A stretch of DNA of 64,000 nt, taken from the NCBI RefSeq assembly GCF_021261325.1, contig NZ_JAJSBI010000003.1:310001-374000 (forward strand). Reading direction: 5' to 3'. Position 1 is the first letter of the stretch; the number at the start of each line of letters is the position of its first letter. The notes under the pieces are model-generated. The model worked only from the letters and a program-made list of their open reading frames with translations, had not been told where the DNA came from and made no database searches. Below are positions 33,255-41,921 of this stretch, in pieces. The translations under genes were made by a program, and so were the position numbers. Source of the stretch: Streptomyces guryensis (lineage in GTDB: Bacteria; Actinomycetota; Actinomycetes; Streptomycetales; Streptomycetaceae).

Positions 33255-35194
33255 TCGTACAGCTCCTCTTCGGCGAGGTACTTGACCAGCTCTTCCTTCT
33301 CGAAGAGAGCGAGCAGGTCGGGGCGGATGGGTTCGGTGGTCTCGCGGGAGAGGTCGATCTGGCCGCGGACGGGATCGGTCGCCGCCAGTCCGCCCGTGGG
33401 GTCGACCAGCCGGCACAGCAGGTTGATGTTGCGCCACGTGCGGTCCATCGTCGGATGGTCCTCGCGGGTGTGGCCGCCGCGCGACTCGGTGCGCTCCAGC
33501 GCCGCCCGGGCCACGCACTCGCTGACCAGCAGCATGTTCCGCAGGTCCAGCGCGAGATGCCAGCCGGGGTTGAACTGCCGGTGCCCCTCGACACCGGCCC
33601 GGCGGGCCCGTACCCGAAGGTCCGCCAGCTTCTCCAGGGCCTGCTCCATCTCGCCCTCGCGGCGGATGATGCCGACGAGGTCGTTCATGGTCTGCTGGAG
33701 TTCCTGGTGCAGGGTGTACGGGTTCTCCGGCGGGCGGCCGTCTTCCGCCCCGGGCGCGGGGCCCTCGGCGGAGAAGGGGCGCAGCGCCTCCGCCGCTGCC
33801 GTGTCGACCTGGACGTCGTCGACGGCGGGGCGTTCGAAGGCCAGGGCCGCCGAGTACTCGGCCGCGTGCCAGCCCGCCCGGCGTCCGAACACCAGCAGGT
33901 CGGACAGCGAGTTCCCGCCGAGCCGGTTGGAGCCGTGCATACCGCCGGCCACCTCGCCGGCCGCGAACAGCCCGGGCACCCCGCGCGCGGCGGCGGTGTC
34001 GGACTCGACCGCGATGCCTCCCATCACGTAGTGGCAGGTCGGCCCGACTTCCATGGCCTCCGCCGTGATGTCGACGTCCGCCAGCTCCTTGAACTGGTGG
34101 TACATGGACGGCAGCCGGCGCCGGATGACCTCGGCGGGCATACGCGTCGACACATCCAGGAAGACCCCGCCGTGCGGGGAGCCGCGGCCCGCCTTCACCT
34201 CGGAGTTGATCGCGCGGGCGACCTCGTCACGGGGGAGCAGCTCCGGGGGACGCCGGTTGTTGTCGGGGTCCTCGTACCAGCGGTCGCCCTCCTCCTCCGA
34301 CTCGGCGTACTTCTCCTTGAAGACGTCGGGGACGTAGTCGAACATGAAGCGTTTTCCGTCGGAGTTCCTGAGCACCCCGCCGTCGCCGCGGACCGACTCC
34401 GTGACGAGGATGCCCTTCACCGACGGCGGCCAGACCATCCCCGTCGGGTGGAACTGCACGAACTCCATGTTCAGCAGCGGCGCCCCGGCCAGCAGCGCGA
34501 GCGCGTGCCCGTCGCCGGTGTACTCCCACGAGTTGGACGTGACCTTGAAGGACTTGCCGATGCCGCCGGTCGCGATCACCACGGCAGGGGCTTCCAGAAC
34601 GAAGAAACGGCCCGTCTCACGCTCGTAGGCGAAGACACCGGAGACCCGGCTGCCGTCTTTGAGTACCCGGGTGACCGTGCACTCCTGGAAGACCTTCAGG
34701 CGCGACTCGTAGTCGCCGGTCTCACGAAAGTCCTCCTGCTGGAGGGAGACGATCTTCTGCTGGAGCGTGCGGATGAGTTCGAGCCCCGTACGGTCGCCGA
34801 CGTGTGCCAGACGCGGGTACTCGTGGCCGCCGAAGTTGCGCTGGGAGATCTTCCCCGCCTTCGTACGGTCGAAGAGGGCGCCCCAGGTCTCCAGCTCCCA
34901 CACCCGGTCCGGGGCCTCCTGCGCGTGCAGCTCGGCCATCCGCCACTGGTTGAGGAACTTGCCGCCGCGCATGGTGTCGCGGAAGTGGACCTGCCAGTTG
35001 TCGTGCTCGTTGACATTGGCCATCGCCGCCGCAATGCCGCCCTCGGCCATCACCGTGTGCGCCTTGCCGAACAGCGACTTGCAGATGACTGCCGTACGGG
35101 CGCCTCGCTCGCGCGCGTCGATGGCGGCACGCAGTCCGGCGCCCCCGGCGCCGACCACGACCACGTCCCACTCCTGGCGGTCGACCACGGACAT
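33251..35194 (-). CDS. sdhA: Succinate dehydrogenase/fumarate reductase flavoprotein subunit
   Basis: 647 residues. The ATG at 35194 has GAGGGGTG 7 bases upstream. It has an N-terminal FAD-binding fold (VVVVGAGGAGLRAAIDA), the flavin attachment region around HTVMAEGGIAAAMAN, the active-site segment HPTGMVWPP and EVAGGMHGSNRLGGNSLSD in the C-terminal FAD domain. It catalyses interconversion of succinate and fumarate, feeding electrons to quinone. The 4-base overlap with the iron-sulfur gene couples their translation. Confidence 0.93.
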   Translation of the reverse strand: MSVVDRQEWDVVVVGAGGAGLRAAIDARERGARTAVICKSLFGKAHTVMAEGGIAAAMANVNEHDNWQVHFRDTMRGGKFLNQWRMAELHAQEAPDRVWELETWGALFDRTKAGKISQRNFGGHEYPRLAHVGDRTGLELIRTLQQKIVSLQQEDFRETGDYESRLKVFQECTVTRVLKDGSRVSGVFAYERETGRFFVLEAPAVVIATGGIGKSFKVTSNSWEYTGDGHALALLAGAPLLNMEFVQFHPTGMVWPPSVKGILVTESVRGDGGVLRNSDGKRFMFDYVPDVFKEKYAESEEEGDRWYEDPDNNRRPPELLPRDEVARAINSEVKAGRGSPHGGVFLDVSTRMPAEVIRRRLPSMYHQFKELADVDITAEAMEVGPTCHYVMGGIAVESDTAAARGVPGLFAAGEVAGGMHGSNRLGGNSLSDLLVFGRRAGWHAAEYSAALAFERPAVDDVQVDTAAAEALRPFSAEGPAPGAEDGRPPENPYTLHQELQQTMNDLVGIIRREGEMEQALEKLADLRVRARRAGVEGHRQFNPGWHLALDLRNMLLVSECVARAALERTESRGGHTREDHPTMDRTWRNINLLCRLVDPTGGLAATDPVRGQIDLSRETTEPIRPDLLALFEKEELVKYLAEEELYE

Positions 35195-35210
35195 CAGAAG
35201 GCACCCCTCA

Positions 35211-36032
35211 TCAGAAGAATCGCGGATCGTCGAAGGCGCCGGACGCCAGCAGATAGACGTAGAAGTCGGCGAGCGCCACGCTCACCAGCGACGCCCAGGC
35301 GAGCAGCATGTGACGGGCGTTCAGCTTCCCCACGAACTGCCACGCCTTGTAGCGCACGGGATGCTTGGAGAAGTGCTTGAGCTTGCCGCCGACGATGTGC
35401 CGGCACGAGTGGCAGGAGATCGTGTACGCCCAGATCAGCGTGATGTTGACCAGGAAGACGACGGTGCCGAGGCCCATGTGGCCCCAGTTCTCGTGGGTGT
35501 CCCGGAAGGACAGCACCGTGTCGTACGTCAGCACGCCCGCGACCAGGATCGCCGCGTAGAAGAAGTACCGGTGGATGTTCTGCAGGATCAGCGGGAAGCG
35601 GGTCTCACCGGTGTACTTCTTGTGCGGCTCGGCCACCGCGCACGCCGGGGGCGAGGCCCAGAAACCCCGGTAGTAGGCCTTGCGGTAGTAGTAGCAGGTC
35701 AGGCGGAAGCCGAGCGGGAAGATCAGGATGATGACGGCGGGGGAGATGCCCCACCAGCTCCCGAAGAGGTCGGCGTTCGGGCCCGACGGCATGTTCTTGC
35801 AGTTCTCCGCCAGACACGGCGAGTAGAACGGGGAGACATACGGCGCCGAGTAGTAGTCCGCGTTCGCGAAGGCCCGCCATGTCGAGTACACGATGAAGGC
35901 CAGCAACCCGGCCGCGGTGGCGGCCGGAGCCAGCCACCAGCGGTCGGTCCGCAGATGCGGGGCGTCGATCGCGGCGCGCGTACCGGTGCGTACGCCGCCG
36001 CTGTTCAGATGTGGTTCCGTACCAGTGGCCAA
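35211..36032 (-). CDS. sdhC: Succinate dehydrogenase/fumarate reductase cytochrome b-type membrane subunit
   Basis: 273 residues with about five hydrophobic helices. The TTG at 36032 is chosen because CGGAG lies exactly 7 bases upstream; no ATG or GTG is suitably placed. His residues within or near the helices (IHRYFFYAA, TISCHSCRHIVGGK, LNARHMLLAW) are candidates for heme ligands, as expected for the type B (two-heme) membrane anchor of actinobacterial succinate dehydrogenases. It anchors SdhA/SdhB to the membrane and transfers electrons to or from menaquinone. It starts 19 bases after a small conserved coiled-coil gene. Confidence 0.88.
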   Translation of the reverse strand: MATGTEPHLNSGGVRTGTRAAIDAPHLRTDRWWLAPAATAAGLLAFIVYSTWRAFANADYYSAPYVSPFYSPCLAENCKNMPSGPNADLFGSWWGISPAVIILIFPLGFRLTCYYYRKAYYRGFWASPPACAVAEPHKKYTGETRFPLILQNIHRYFFYAAILVAGVLTYDTVLSFRDTHENWGHMGLGTVVFLVNITLIWAYTISCHSCRHIVGGKLKHFSKHPVRYKAWQFVGKLNARHMLLAWASLVSVALADFYVYLLASGAFDDPRFF

Positions 36033-36051
36033 CTCATGACTCCGGTCGGGT

Positions 36052-36342
36052 TCAGGGGGCGTGGCGGTCGCGGGCGCCGAGTCCTTCGTCGTCCGTGTCG
36101 ATCCACAGCGAGGGGTCGTACGGGGTGTCGGGGATGGTGACGAGTTCCGGTTTGCGCGGTGCGCTCGGACTCGACGTCGCCTCGCGCAGGAGGGCAACGC
36201 TCTCCTTGAGGTGATCGGCGTCGGCGCGGACGCGGCGCATGTCCAGCCCGCCACTGCCCAGCTGCTTCTCCAGGCGGCCAACGGACCGGGACAGGTCGTC
36301 CAGGCAGCGCTGCATTGTCGTCAGGTCGTCCTGCACGGACAT
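36052..36342 (-). CDS. Small conserved coiled-coil protein, first in the sdh operon
   Basis: 96 residues. The ATG at 36342 has GAGG 7 bases upstream. An N-terminal helix (VQDDLTTMQRCLDDLSRSVG) and a second helix suggest a coiled coil; the C-terminus is Asp/Pro-rich. No membrane segment or signal is visible. I do not recognise a named family. Its position 19 bases ahead of the sdhC start implies cotranscription with succinate dehydrogenase, perhaps as an assembly or regulatory factor, but nothing shows this directly. Confidence 0.7.
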   Translation of the reverse strand: MSVQDDLTTMQRCLDDLSRSVGRLEKQLGSGGLDMRRVRADADHLKESVALLREATSSPSAPRKPELVTIPDTPYDPSLWIDTDDEGLGARDRHAP

Positions 36343-36673
36343 GACGTGACCTCACTTCCATGGGCCGTCAGGCCCCAGTGGCAACGTTCATGCGCCTGCG
36401 AGTGTTGCGCGTCACACCTGCCTGTGGGAAGGGATGTGCAGCGATTGGCGGATTGCACGCCTCCAGTGCACGCCCGCAAGCGCTCTGTGTGCGCCGGGGG
36501 CGCACATTGGGCCGTACGAGTGGGGTTGCCCGGCTCTGCCGCCGTGTCATCCCCGGTGGCCGAACCCTTTCCTCTTCAGTGGGTCCGTAGATCTGATCAA
36601 CTCCAAAATACCGCCAAATGTGATCAGACCCCCACCCGTGTCACCGGCTGGAGCGGCCTCGGAGGTAGCAGTG
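36343..36673. other. Intergenic region with inverted repeat upstream of the orphan SBP
   Basis: 331 bases between the divergent sdh operon and peptide-binding lipoprotein gene. An 8-base inverted pair TCTGATCA (36592-36599) / TGATCAGA (36621-36628) with a 21-base AT-richer spacer lies 46-82 bases before the ATG at 36674. It could be an operator or a promoter-proximal hairpin. Otherwise nothing is recognised. Confidence 0.4.
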
Positions 36674-38821
36674 ATGTCCCACGACGGGAGACTGAGGACC
36701 AGGCCCCGCGCTGTCGCGCGTGCTGTCGCCTTCCTCGCCGCGGGTGTGCTCGTGCTGCCCGGGCTCACCGGCTGCGCATCCGAGGACAAGGCGGGCAAGC
36801 CGCTCGCCGGGCCGGACATCGCGCCCGCCGACCGTGACCTGGTGGCCGACGGCGGCACCCTGCGCTGGGCCGTGGACGACGTACCGGAGACCCTGAACAC
36901 GTTCCAGTCGGACGCCGACGCGACCACGAACCGCGTCGCGCAGGCCGTCCTCCCGTCCATGTACCGGCTGGACCGGAACGGCCGGCCGCAGCGCGACTCC
37001 GACTACCTGGAGTCCGCCAAGGTCGTCCAGACCGAGCCCAAGCAGGTCGTGCTCTACAAGCTCGCCCAGCAGGCCGTCTGGAGCGACGGCCGGGAGATCG
37101 GCGCCGCCGACTTCGCCGCCCAGTGGCGCGCCCTGTCCGGCAAGGACAACGCGTACTGGACCGCCCGCAACGCCGGCTACGACCGCATCGAGAAGATCGA
37201 GCGCGGGGCCAACGACCTGGAGGTCAAGGTCACCTTCGCGCGGCCGTACGCCGACTGGCAGTCGCTGTTCTCGCCGCTCTACCCCAAGGACGTCATGGGG
37301 ACGCCGGACTCCTTCAACGACGGCGCACGCAGGACGCTCAAGGTCACCGCCGGGCCCTTCGCGTTGAAGGCGGTCGACCACAAGAACAACCAGGTCAGCC
37401 TGGTCCGCAACCCGCGCTGGTGGGGCCGGCCCGCCAAGCTGTCCGAGATCGACCTGATGGCCGTACCCCTCGACAAGCGGCCCGCCGCGCTCGCAGGCGG
37501 GGAGATCGACCTGGCCGAGATCGACTCGTCCGCCGCCCAGCGCATCGCACCGGCCGGCGGGGCCAAGGGCTCCGCCGCGCTGCCGGGCCCGGAGGCCAGG
37601 CGCGCCGCCGCCAGGACGCTGCCCGCCGACGCCGAGGGGCTGAGCGGTTTCGAGGTCCGCAAGTCGCTGGAGCCGGTCTACACCCAGCTCGCCCTCAACG
37701 GCGCCGACGGCCCCCTCGCGGACGAGCGCGTCCGCCGGGCCGTGGCCCGCGCCCTCGACCGCAAGGCGCTCGCCGAGGCCGTCCTCAAGCCGCTCGGGCT
37801 GCCCGCCGTGCCCGTCGGCAGCCATCTCGCGCTGTCCGGGCAGGCCGCCTACGAGGACAACAGCGGCGCGCTCGGCGGCCAGGACACCGCTCAGGCGCAG
37901 GCGCTGCTCACGGACGCCGGGTGGGTGCGCGGCGGCCCGGTCAAGGAGCAGACAAAGCCGAAGAAGGGGGAGAAGGCCGCCGGGGCCGAGGGGACCGACG
38001 AGTCCGAGGGCGGCAACGACGGAACGTACATCGTCGGCGAGGACGACAGCGGCGGGGACAGCAAGAGCGGGCACCGCAAGGACCCCAAGGACCACACCAG
38101 GAAGCAGGACAGGGCCAAGGGCGGCGAGCAGGCCGACACGCACCTCGCGGACGGCAAGCAGCACGCCGGACGGCGGCCGGAGCAGGGCGGTGCGCCCGGC
38201 GCCTACGCCCCCAAGGGCACTGCGGCCCCGGCCGGCGCCGCGGCCGGCATGCTGGCCAGGAACGGCAAGCCGCTCACCCTGCGTTTCGTGCTCCCGTCGG
38301 GACCCGGCTCGCAGGCGCTGCGGACGGTGGCCGACCGGATCAGCGGCATGCTGGAGCGGGTCGGCATCGGCACCCGGATCACGAAGGTCTCCGACGAGAG
38401 CTACTTCAAGGACCACATCGCGTCCGGGCAGTTCGACCTCGCCCTGTACTCCTGGCCCGCCTCCGCGTTCCCGGCCACCGACGCCCGGCCCATCTACGTC
38501 AAGCCGGTCCCGGCCGCCGACGGCTCCCTCGACGTCGAGCAGAACTACACCCGCGTCGGCACCGACCAGGTCGACCACCTCTTCGACCAGGCGGCCGCGA
38601 CCCTGGACGCCGACGAGAACCTCTCCCTGATCCGCAAGGCCGACTCCCGCATCTGGGCCGCCGCCGGCTCCATCCCGCTGTACCAGCGCCCCCAGCTGAC
38701 GGCCGCGAGCAAGAACCTGGTGAACGCCGGTTCCTTCGGCTTCCAGACCCCGGTCTACCAGGACATGGGCTTCCTGAAGAAGGGCGCGAAGCCTTCGGCG
38801 AGCGCTTCGTCGGACGGCTGA
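36674..38821 (+). CDS. Orphan oligopeptide ABC transporter substrate-binding lipoprotein
   Basis: 715 residues, long for the family (usually 500-600). The ATG at 36674 has GGAGG 8 bases upstream; a GTG precedes it directly. The N-terminus is a lipoprotein signal with lipobox LTGC near residues 32-35. The mature part is a family 5 solute-binding protein (SBP_bac_5), with blocks such as LRWAVDDVPETLN and NTLRDHY-like regions absent but a typical KVTFARPYADWQSLF block. A charged low-complexity insert of about 110 residues (about 428-540, Lys/Glu/Gly/Asp-rich) interrupts the fold. No permease or ATPase is adjacent, so it would rely on another transporter in this window or elsewhere. Confidence 0.82.
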   Translation: MSHDGRLRTRPRAVARAVAFLAAGVLVLPGLTGCASEDKAGKPLAGPDIAPADRDLVADGGTLRWAVDDVPETLNTFQSDADATTNRVAQAVLPSMYRLDRNGRPQRDSDYLESAKVVQTEPKQVVLYKLAQQAVWSDGREIGAADFAAQWRALSGKDNAYWTARNAGYDRIEKIERGANDLEVKVTFARPYADWQSLFSPLYPKDVMGTPDSFNDGARRTLKVTAGPFALKAVDHKNNQVSLVRNPRWWGRPAKLSEIDLMAVPLDKRPAALAGGEIDLAEIDSSAAQRIAPAGGAKGSAALPGPEARRAAARTLPADAEGLSGFEVRKSLEPVYTQLALNGADGPLADERVRRAVARALDRKALAEAVLKPLGLPAVPVGSHLALSGQAAYEDNSGALGGQDTAQAQALLTDAGWVRGGPVKEQTKPKKGEKAAGAEGTDESEGGNDGTYIVGEDDSGGDSKSGHRKDPKDHTRKQDRAKGGEQADTHLADGKQHAGRRPEQGGAPGAYAPKGTAAPAGAAAGMLARNGKPLTLRFVLPSGPGSQALRTVADRISGMLERVGIGTRITKVSDESYFKDHIASGQFDLALYSWPASAFPATDARPIYVKPVPAADGSLDVEQNYTRVGTDQVDHLFDQAAATLDADENLSLIRKADSRIWAAAGSIPLYQRPQLTAASKNLVNAGSFGFQTPVYQDMGFLKKGAKPSASASSDG

Positions 38822-38946
38822 GCGGTGCGGTGGCTCAGGAATAGCTCAAAAGGCTTGTGGTAGGCGCCCGGCGCACGCAGCATGAATCGACCATTGATCA
38901 TGCCGCGGGCGCCGGGCGTCCGTGCGCGGGGGAACGGGGACGGCGG

Positions 38947-39621
38947 ATGCGCTGCAGCACGCGCGGGACTTGGGCGACGGGACTGGCCGGGGTGGCGCTG
39001 GTGGCGGGGCTCACGGGTTGCAGTGGGGGCGGCGACGGCAGAGCGGCCGCCAAGAGCAGTGCCCCGGCCGTGGCGAAGGCCTGCGCGGACGGAACCTTCA
39101 CCTGGTCCGCCGTCAAGAAGACGGAGAAGCTGACCGGTGTCTCCGGGGTGCAGGCGTTGGGCAATGGCGGCGGCACGCTGTCGGATCCGCTCAGGCGGGT
39201 GTACACCCCGCGGGCGTCGGTGAAGGTATCGGGTCCGGCCGTCTCCCCGGGGGAGGTCCTCTTCTCGCTGGGCAAGAAGACCGGCGAGATCGAGTCGGAC
39301 GCCCGCACCCTGGCGGAGTCGGGCGGCGACACATGGAGCTTCACCGACGTGCACGCCAAGGCCCCGTCCCTCAACGGGGACCGCACCACGGTCGAGGGGG
39401 CCGGGGAGATCGTGAAGTACGCCGCGGTGCGCGAGGTGGCGGGTGACTTCCGTTACACCTGCCCGGGCGGTACGACGACCAAGGGGCAGGCAAGGTCCTG
39501 GCAGGACGACATCACCGGTGTCCTCGACTGCCAGGAAGGCGTCCACCACTCGGAGGCCCTCGCCCGCCAGGCCGCCCGGCTCTCCTGCGAACCCGGCTCC
39601 CCGGCCACCCGGAACGCCTGA
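38947..39621 (+). CDS. Putative secreted lipoprotein
   Basis: 224 residues. The ATG at 38947 has GGGGA about 6 bases upstream. A lipobox-type signal (ALVAGLTGC, Cys near residue 25) indicates a lipoprotein anchored on the outer face of the membrane. The mature region has two internal Cys residues (ACADGTFTW near the N-terminus, LDCQEG near the C-terminus, plus others) and predicted beta structure. I do not recognise a named domain. It lies between the orphan binding protein and typA on the same strand. Confidence 0.75.
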   Translation: MRCSTRGTWATGLAGVALVAGLTGCSGGGDGRAAAKSSAPAVAKACADGTFTWSAVKKTEKLTGVSGVQALGNGGGTLSDPLRRVYTPRASVKVSGPAVSPGEVLFSLGKKTGEIESDARTLAESGGDTWSFTDVHAKAPSLNGDRTTVEGAGEIVKYAAVREVAGDFRYTCPGGTTTKGQARSWQDDITGVLDCQEGVHHSEALARQAARLSCEPGSPATRNA

Positions 39622-39754
39622 CCCCGTCGCCCGGCGAGCCGCCGCCGCAGCGGCCCCGTACCATGGGGTAAGGCCGTGGCGTGTTCAGCCCGGCAGGGTC
39701 CGCGTAACACAGACGTACGCGTCGGCCTTCCTCACACTCCGGGAGTACGCCTTC

Positions 39755-41662
39755 ATGGCCACGCGCCACGACATTCGCAACGTCGCCATCGTCGCCCACG
39801 TCGACCACGGCAAGACGACCCTCGTCGACGCCATGCTGAAGCAGGCCGGTGCCTTCGCCGCGCACGCCGCCGAGTCGCTCGACGACCGCATGATGGACTC
39901 GAACGACCTGGAGCGTGAGAAGGGCATCACGATCCTGGCCAAGAACACGGCCGTGAAGTACCACCCGAAGGATGGCGGCGACGTCATCACCATCAACATC
40001 ATCGACACCCCGGGCCACGCCGACTTCGGTGGCGAGGTCGAGCGCGGTCTGTCGATGGTGGACGCGGTGGTCCTGCTGGTCGACGCCTCCGAGGGCCCGC
40101 TGCCGCAGACCCGGTTCGTGCTGCGCAAGGCGCTGCAGGCCCGCCTGCCCGTGATCCTGTGCATCAACAAGACGGACCGCCCCGACTCCCGCATCGACGA
40201 GGTCGTGAACGAGGCCTACGACCTCTTCCTCGACCTCGACGCCGACGAGGACCAGATCGAGTTCCCCATCGTCTACGCCTGCGCGCGTGACGGTGTCGCC
40301 TCGCTGACCAAGCCGGAGGACGGCACGGTCCCGCAGGACAGCGACAGCCTGGAGCCGTTCTTCTCCACGATCCTGTCCCACGTCCCGGCCCCGGAGTACG
40401 ACGAGACCGCCCCGCTCCAGGCGCACGTCACCAACCTGGACGCCGACAACTTCCTCGGCCGTATCGCGCTGCTCCGCGTCGAGCAGGGCGAGCTGCGCAA
40501 GGGCCAGACCGTCACGTGGATCAAGCGTGACGGCACGATGTCCAACGTGCGCATCACCGAGCTGCTGATGACCGAGGCGCTCACCCGCAAGCCCGCCGAG
40601 GTGGCCGGCCCCGGTGACATCTGCGCCGTCGCCGGTATCTCGGACATCATGATCGGTGAGACCCTGGCCGACCCGGAGAACCCGATCCCGCTGCCGCTGA
40701 TCACGGTCGACGAGCCGGCGATCTCGATGACCATCGGTACGAACACCTCGCCGCTGGTCGGCCGCGGCGGTACCGGCAAGGGCGCCGACAACAAGGCCGC
40801 GGTCAAGGACCGCAAGGTCACGGCCCGCCAGGTCAAGGACCGCCTCGACCGCGAGCTGGTCGGTAACGTCTCCCTCCGCGTGCTCGACACCGAGCGTCCG
40901 GACGCCTGGGAGGTCCAGGGCCGTGGTGAGCTGGCGCTCGCCATCCTGGTCGAGCAGATGCGCCGCGAGGGCTTCGAGCTGACCATCGGCAAGCCGCAGG
41001 TCGTCACCAAGGACGTCGACGGCAAGGTCTACGAGCCGGTCGAGCGCATGACGATCGACGTGCCCGAGGAGCACATGGGCGCGGTCACCCAGCTCATGGG
41101 CGTCCGCAAGGGCCGGATGGACAACATGTCCAACCACGGCTCGGGCTGGGTCCGCATGGAGTTCGTGGTCCCGTCCCGCGGCCTCATCGGCTTCCGTACC
41201 GAGTTCCTCACCCAGACCCGCGGCACGGGCATCGGCCACTCCATCCACGAGGGCCACGAGCCCTGGTTCGGGCAGCTCCAGACCCGTAACAACGGCTCGC
41301 TGGTCGCCGACCGCGCCGGTGCCGTCACCGCCTTCGCGATGACGAACCTCCAGGAGCGCGGCGTGCTGTTCACCGACCCCGGCACCGAGGTGTACGAGGG
41401 CATGATCGTCGGCGAGAACTCGCGCTCCGACGACATGGACGTGAACATCACCAAGGAGAAGAAGCTCACCAACATGCGGTCGTCCTCGGCCGACACGTTC
41501 GAGGCGATCGTCCCGCCGCGCAAGCTCTCGCTGGAGCAGTCGCTGGAGTTCTGCCGCGACGACGAGTGCGTGGAGGTCACCCCGGAGGCGGTCCGCATCC
41601 GCAAGGTGAACCTGGACGCCCGCGAGCGCGCCCGCGCGGCGAGCAGGGCCAAGCACGGCTGA
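39755..41662 (+). CDS. typA: Translational GTPase TypA/BipA
   Basis: 635 residues. The ATG at 39755 has GGGAG 9 bases upstream; the frame is open further 5' but without family sequence. GTPase motifs: AHVDHGKTT (G1), DTPGHADF (G3), NKTD (G4). EF-G-like domains follow and a BipA-specific C-terminal domain closes the protein. BipA binds the ribosome under stress and helps assembly and translation of selected mRNAs. A strong hairpin follows its stop. It stands between the lipoprotein gene and the DUF397/HTH pair. Confidence 0.95.
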   Translation: MATRHDIRNVAIVAHVDHGKTTLVDAMLKQAGAFAAHAAESLDDRMMDSNDLEREKGITILAKNTAVKYHPKDGGDVITINIIDTPGHADFGGEVERGLSMVDAVVLLVDASEGPLPQTRFVLRKALQARLPVILCINKTDRPDSRIDEVVNEAYDLFLDLDADEDQIEFPIVYACARDGVASLTKPEDGTVPQDSDSLEPFFSTILSHVPAPEYDETAPLQAHVTNLDADNFLGRIALLRVEQGELRKGQTVTWIKRDGTMSNVRITELLMTEALTRKPAEVAGPGDICAVAGISDIMIGETLADPENPIPLPLITVDEPAISMTIGTNTSPLVGRGGTGKGADNKAAVKDRKVTARQVKDRLDRELVGNVSLRVLDTERPDAWEVQGRGELALAILVEQMRREGFELTIGKPQVVTKDVDGKVYEPVERMTIDVPEEHMGAVTQLMGVRKGRMDNMSNHGSGWVRMEFVVPSRGLIGFRTEFLTQTRGTGIGHSIHEGHEPWFGQLQTRNNGSLVADRAGAVTAFAMTNLQERGVLFTDPGTEVYEGMIVGENSRSDDMDVNITKEKKLTNMRSSSADTFEAIVPPRKLSLEQSLEFCRDDECVEVTPEAVRIRKVNLDARERARAASRAKHG

Positions 41663-41676
41663 CGGCAGGCCATTTG

Positions 41677-41713
41677 AAGCCTGGGTGCCCCTGTCTCGGG
41701 GGCACCCAGGCTT
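41677..41713. terminator. Strong hairpin downstream of typA
   Basis: Arms AAGCCTGGGTGCCCC (41677-41691) and GGGGCACCCAGGCTT (41699-41713) are fully complementary around a 7-base loop. It is 15 bases after the typA stop and 2 bases before the converging DUF397 stop, so it probably serves both directions. Confidence 0.85.
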
Positions 41714-41714
41714 C

Positions 41715-41921
41715 TCAGTCTGCTGCGGGGGCTGTGTACTTGAGGGCTTCGACGAACAGGGTGAAGGCTTCGGCGGGGAGGGAGAGGGTTGCCCTGGCCG
41801 GGGCCTTTGAGTCGCGGATGGCTATGTGGTCGTCCAGGTGGGCGACTTCCACGCAGGCATCGCCCTCGTCCCCACCGGAGAAGGAAGACTTCTGCCAGGA
41901 GTGGGGGGTCAGCACGCTCAC
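41715..41921 (-). CDS. DUF397 domain protein
   Basis: 68 residues, GTG at 41921 overlapping the stop of the upstream HTH gene (GTGA). The sequence WQKSSFSGGDEGDACVEVA and AIRDSKAPARATLSL is the DUF397 pattern. In Streptomyces these small proteins are encoded next to DUF5753/HTH (Scr1-type) regulators, such as the BldB/WhiJ-like family, and are thought to be antagonist or partner proteins in a toxin-antitoxin-like or regulatory pair. The third member of the usual trio, an RsbW-like ATPase, lies just beyond at 42975. Confidence 0.88.
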   Translation of the reverse strand: MSVLTPHSWQKSSFSGGDEGDACVEVAHLDDHIAIRDSKAPARATLSLPAEAFTLFVEALKYTAPAAD

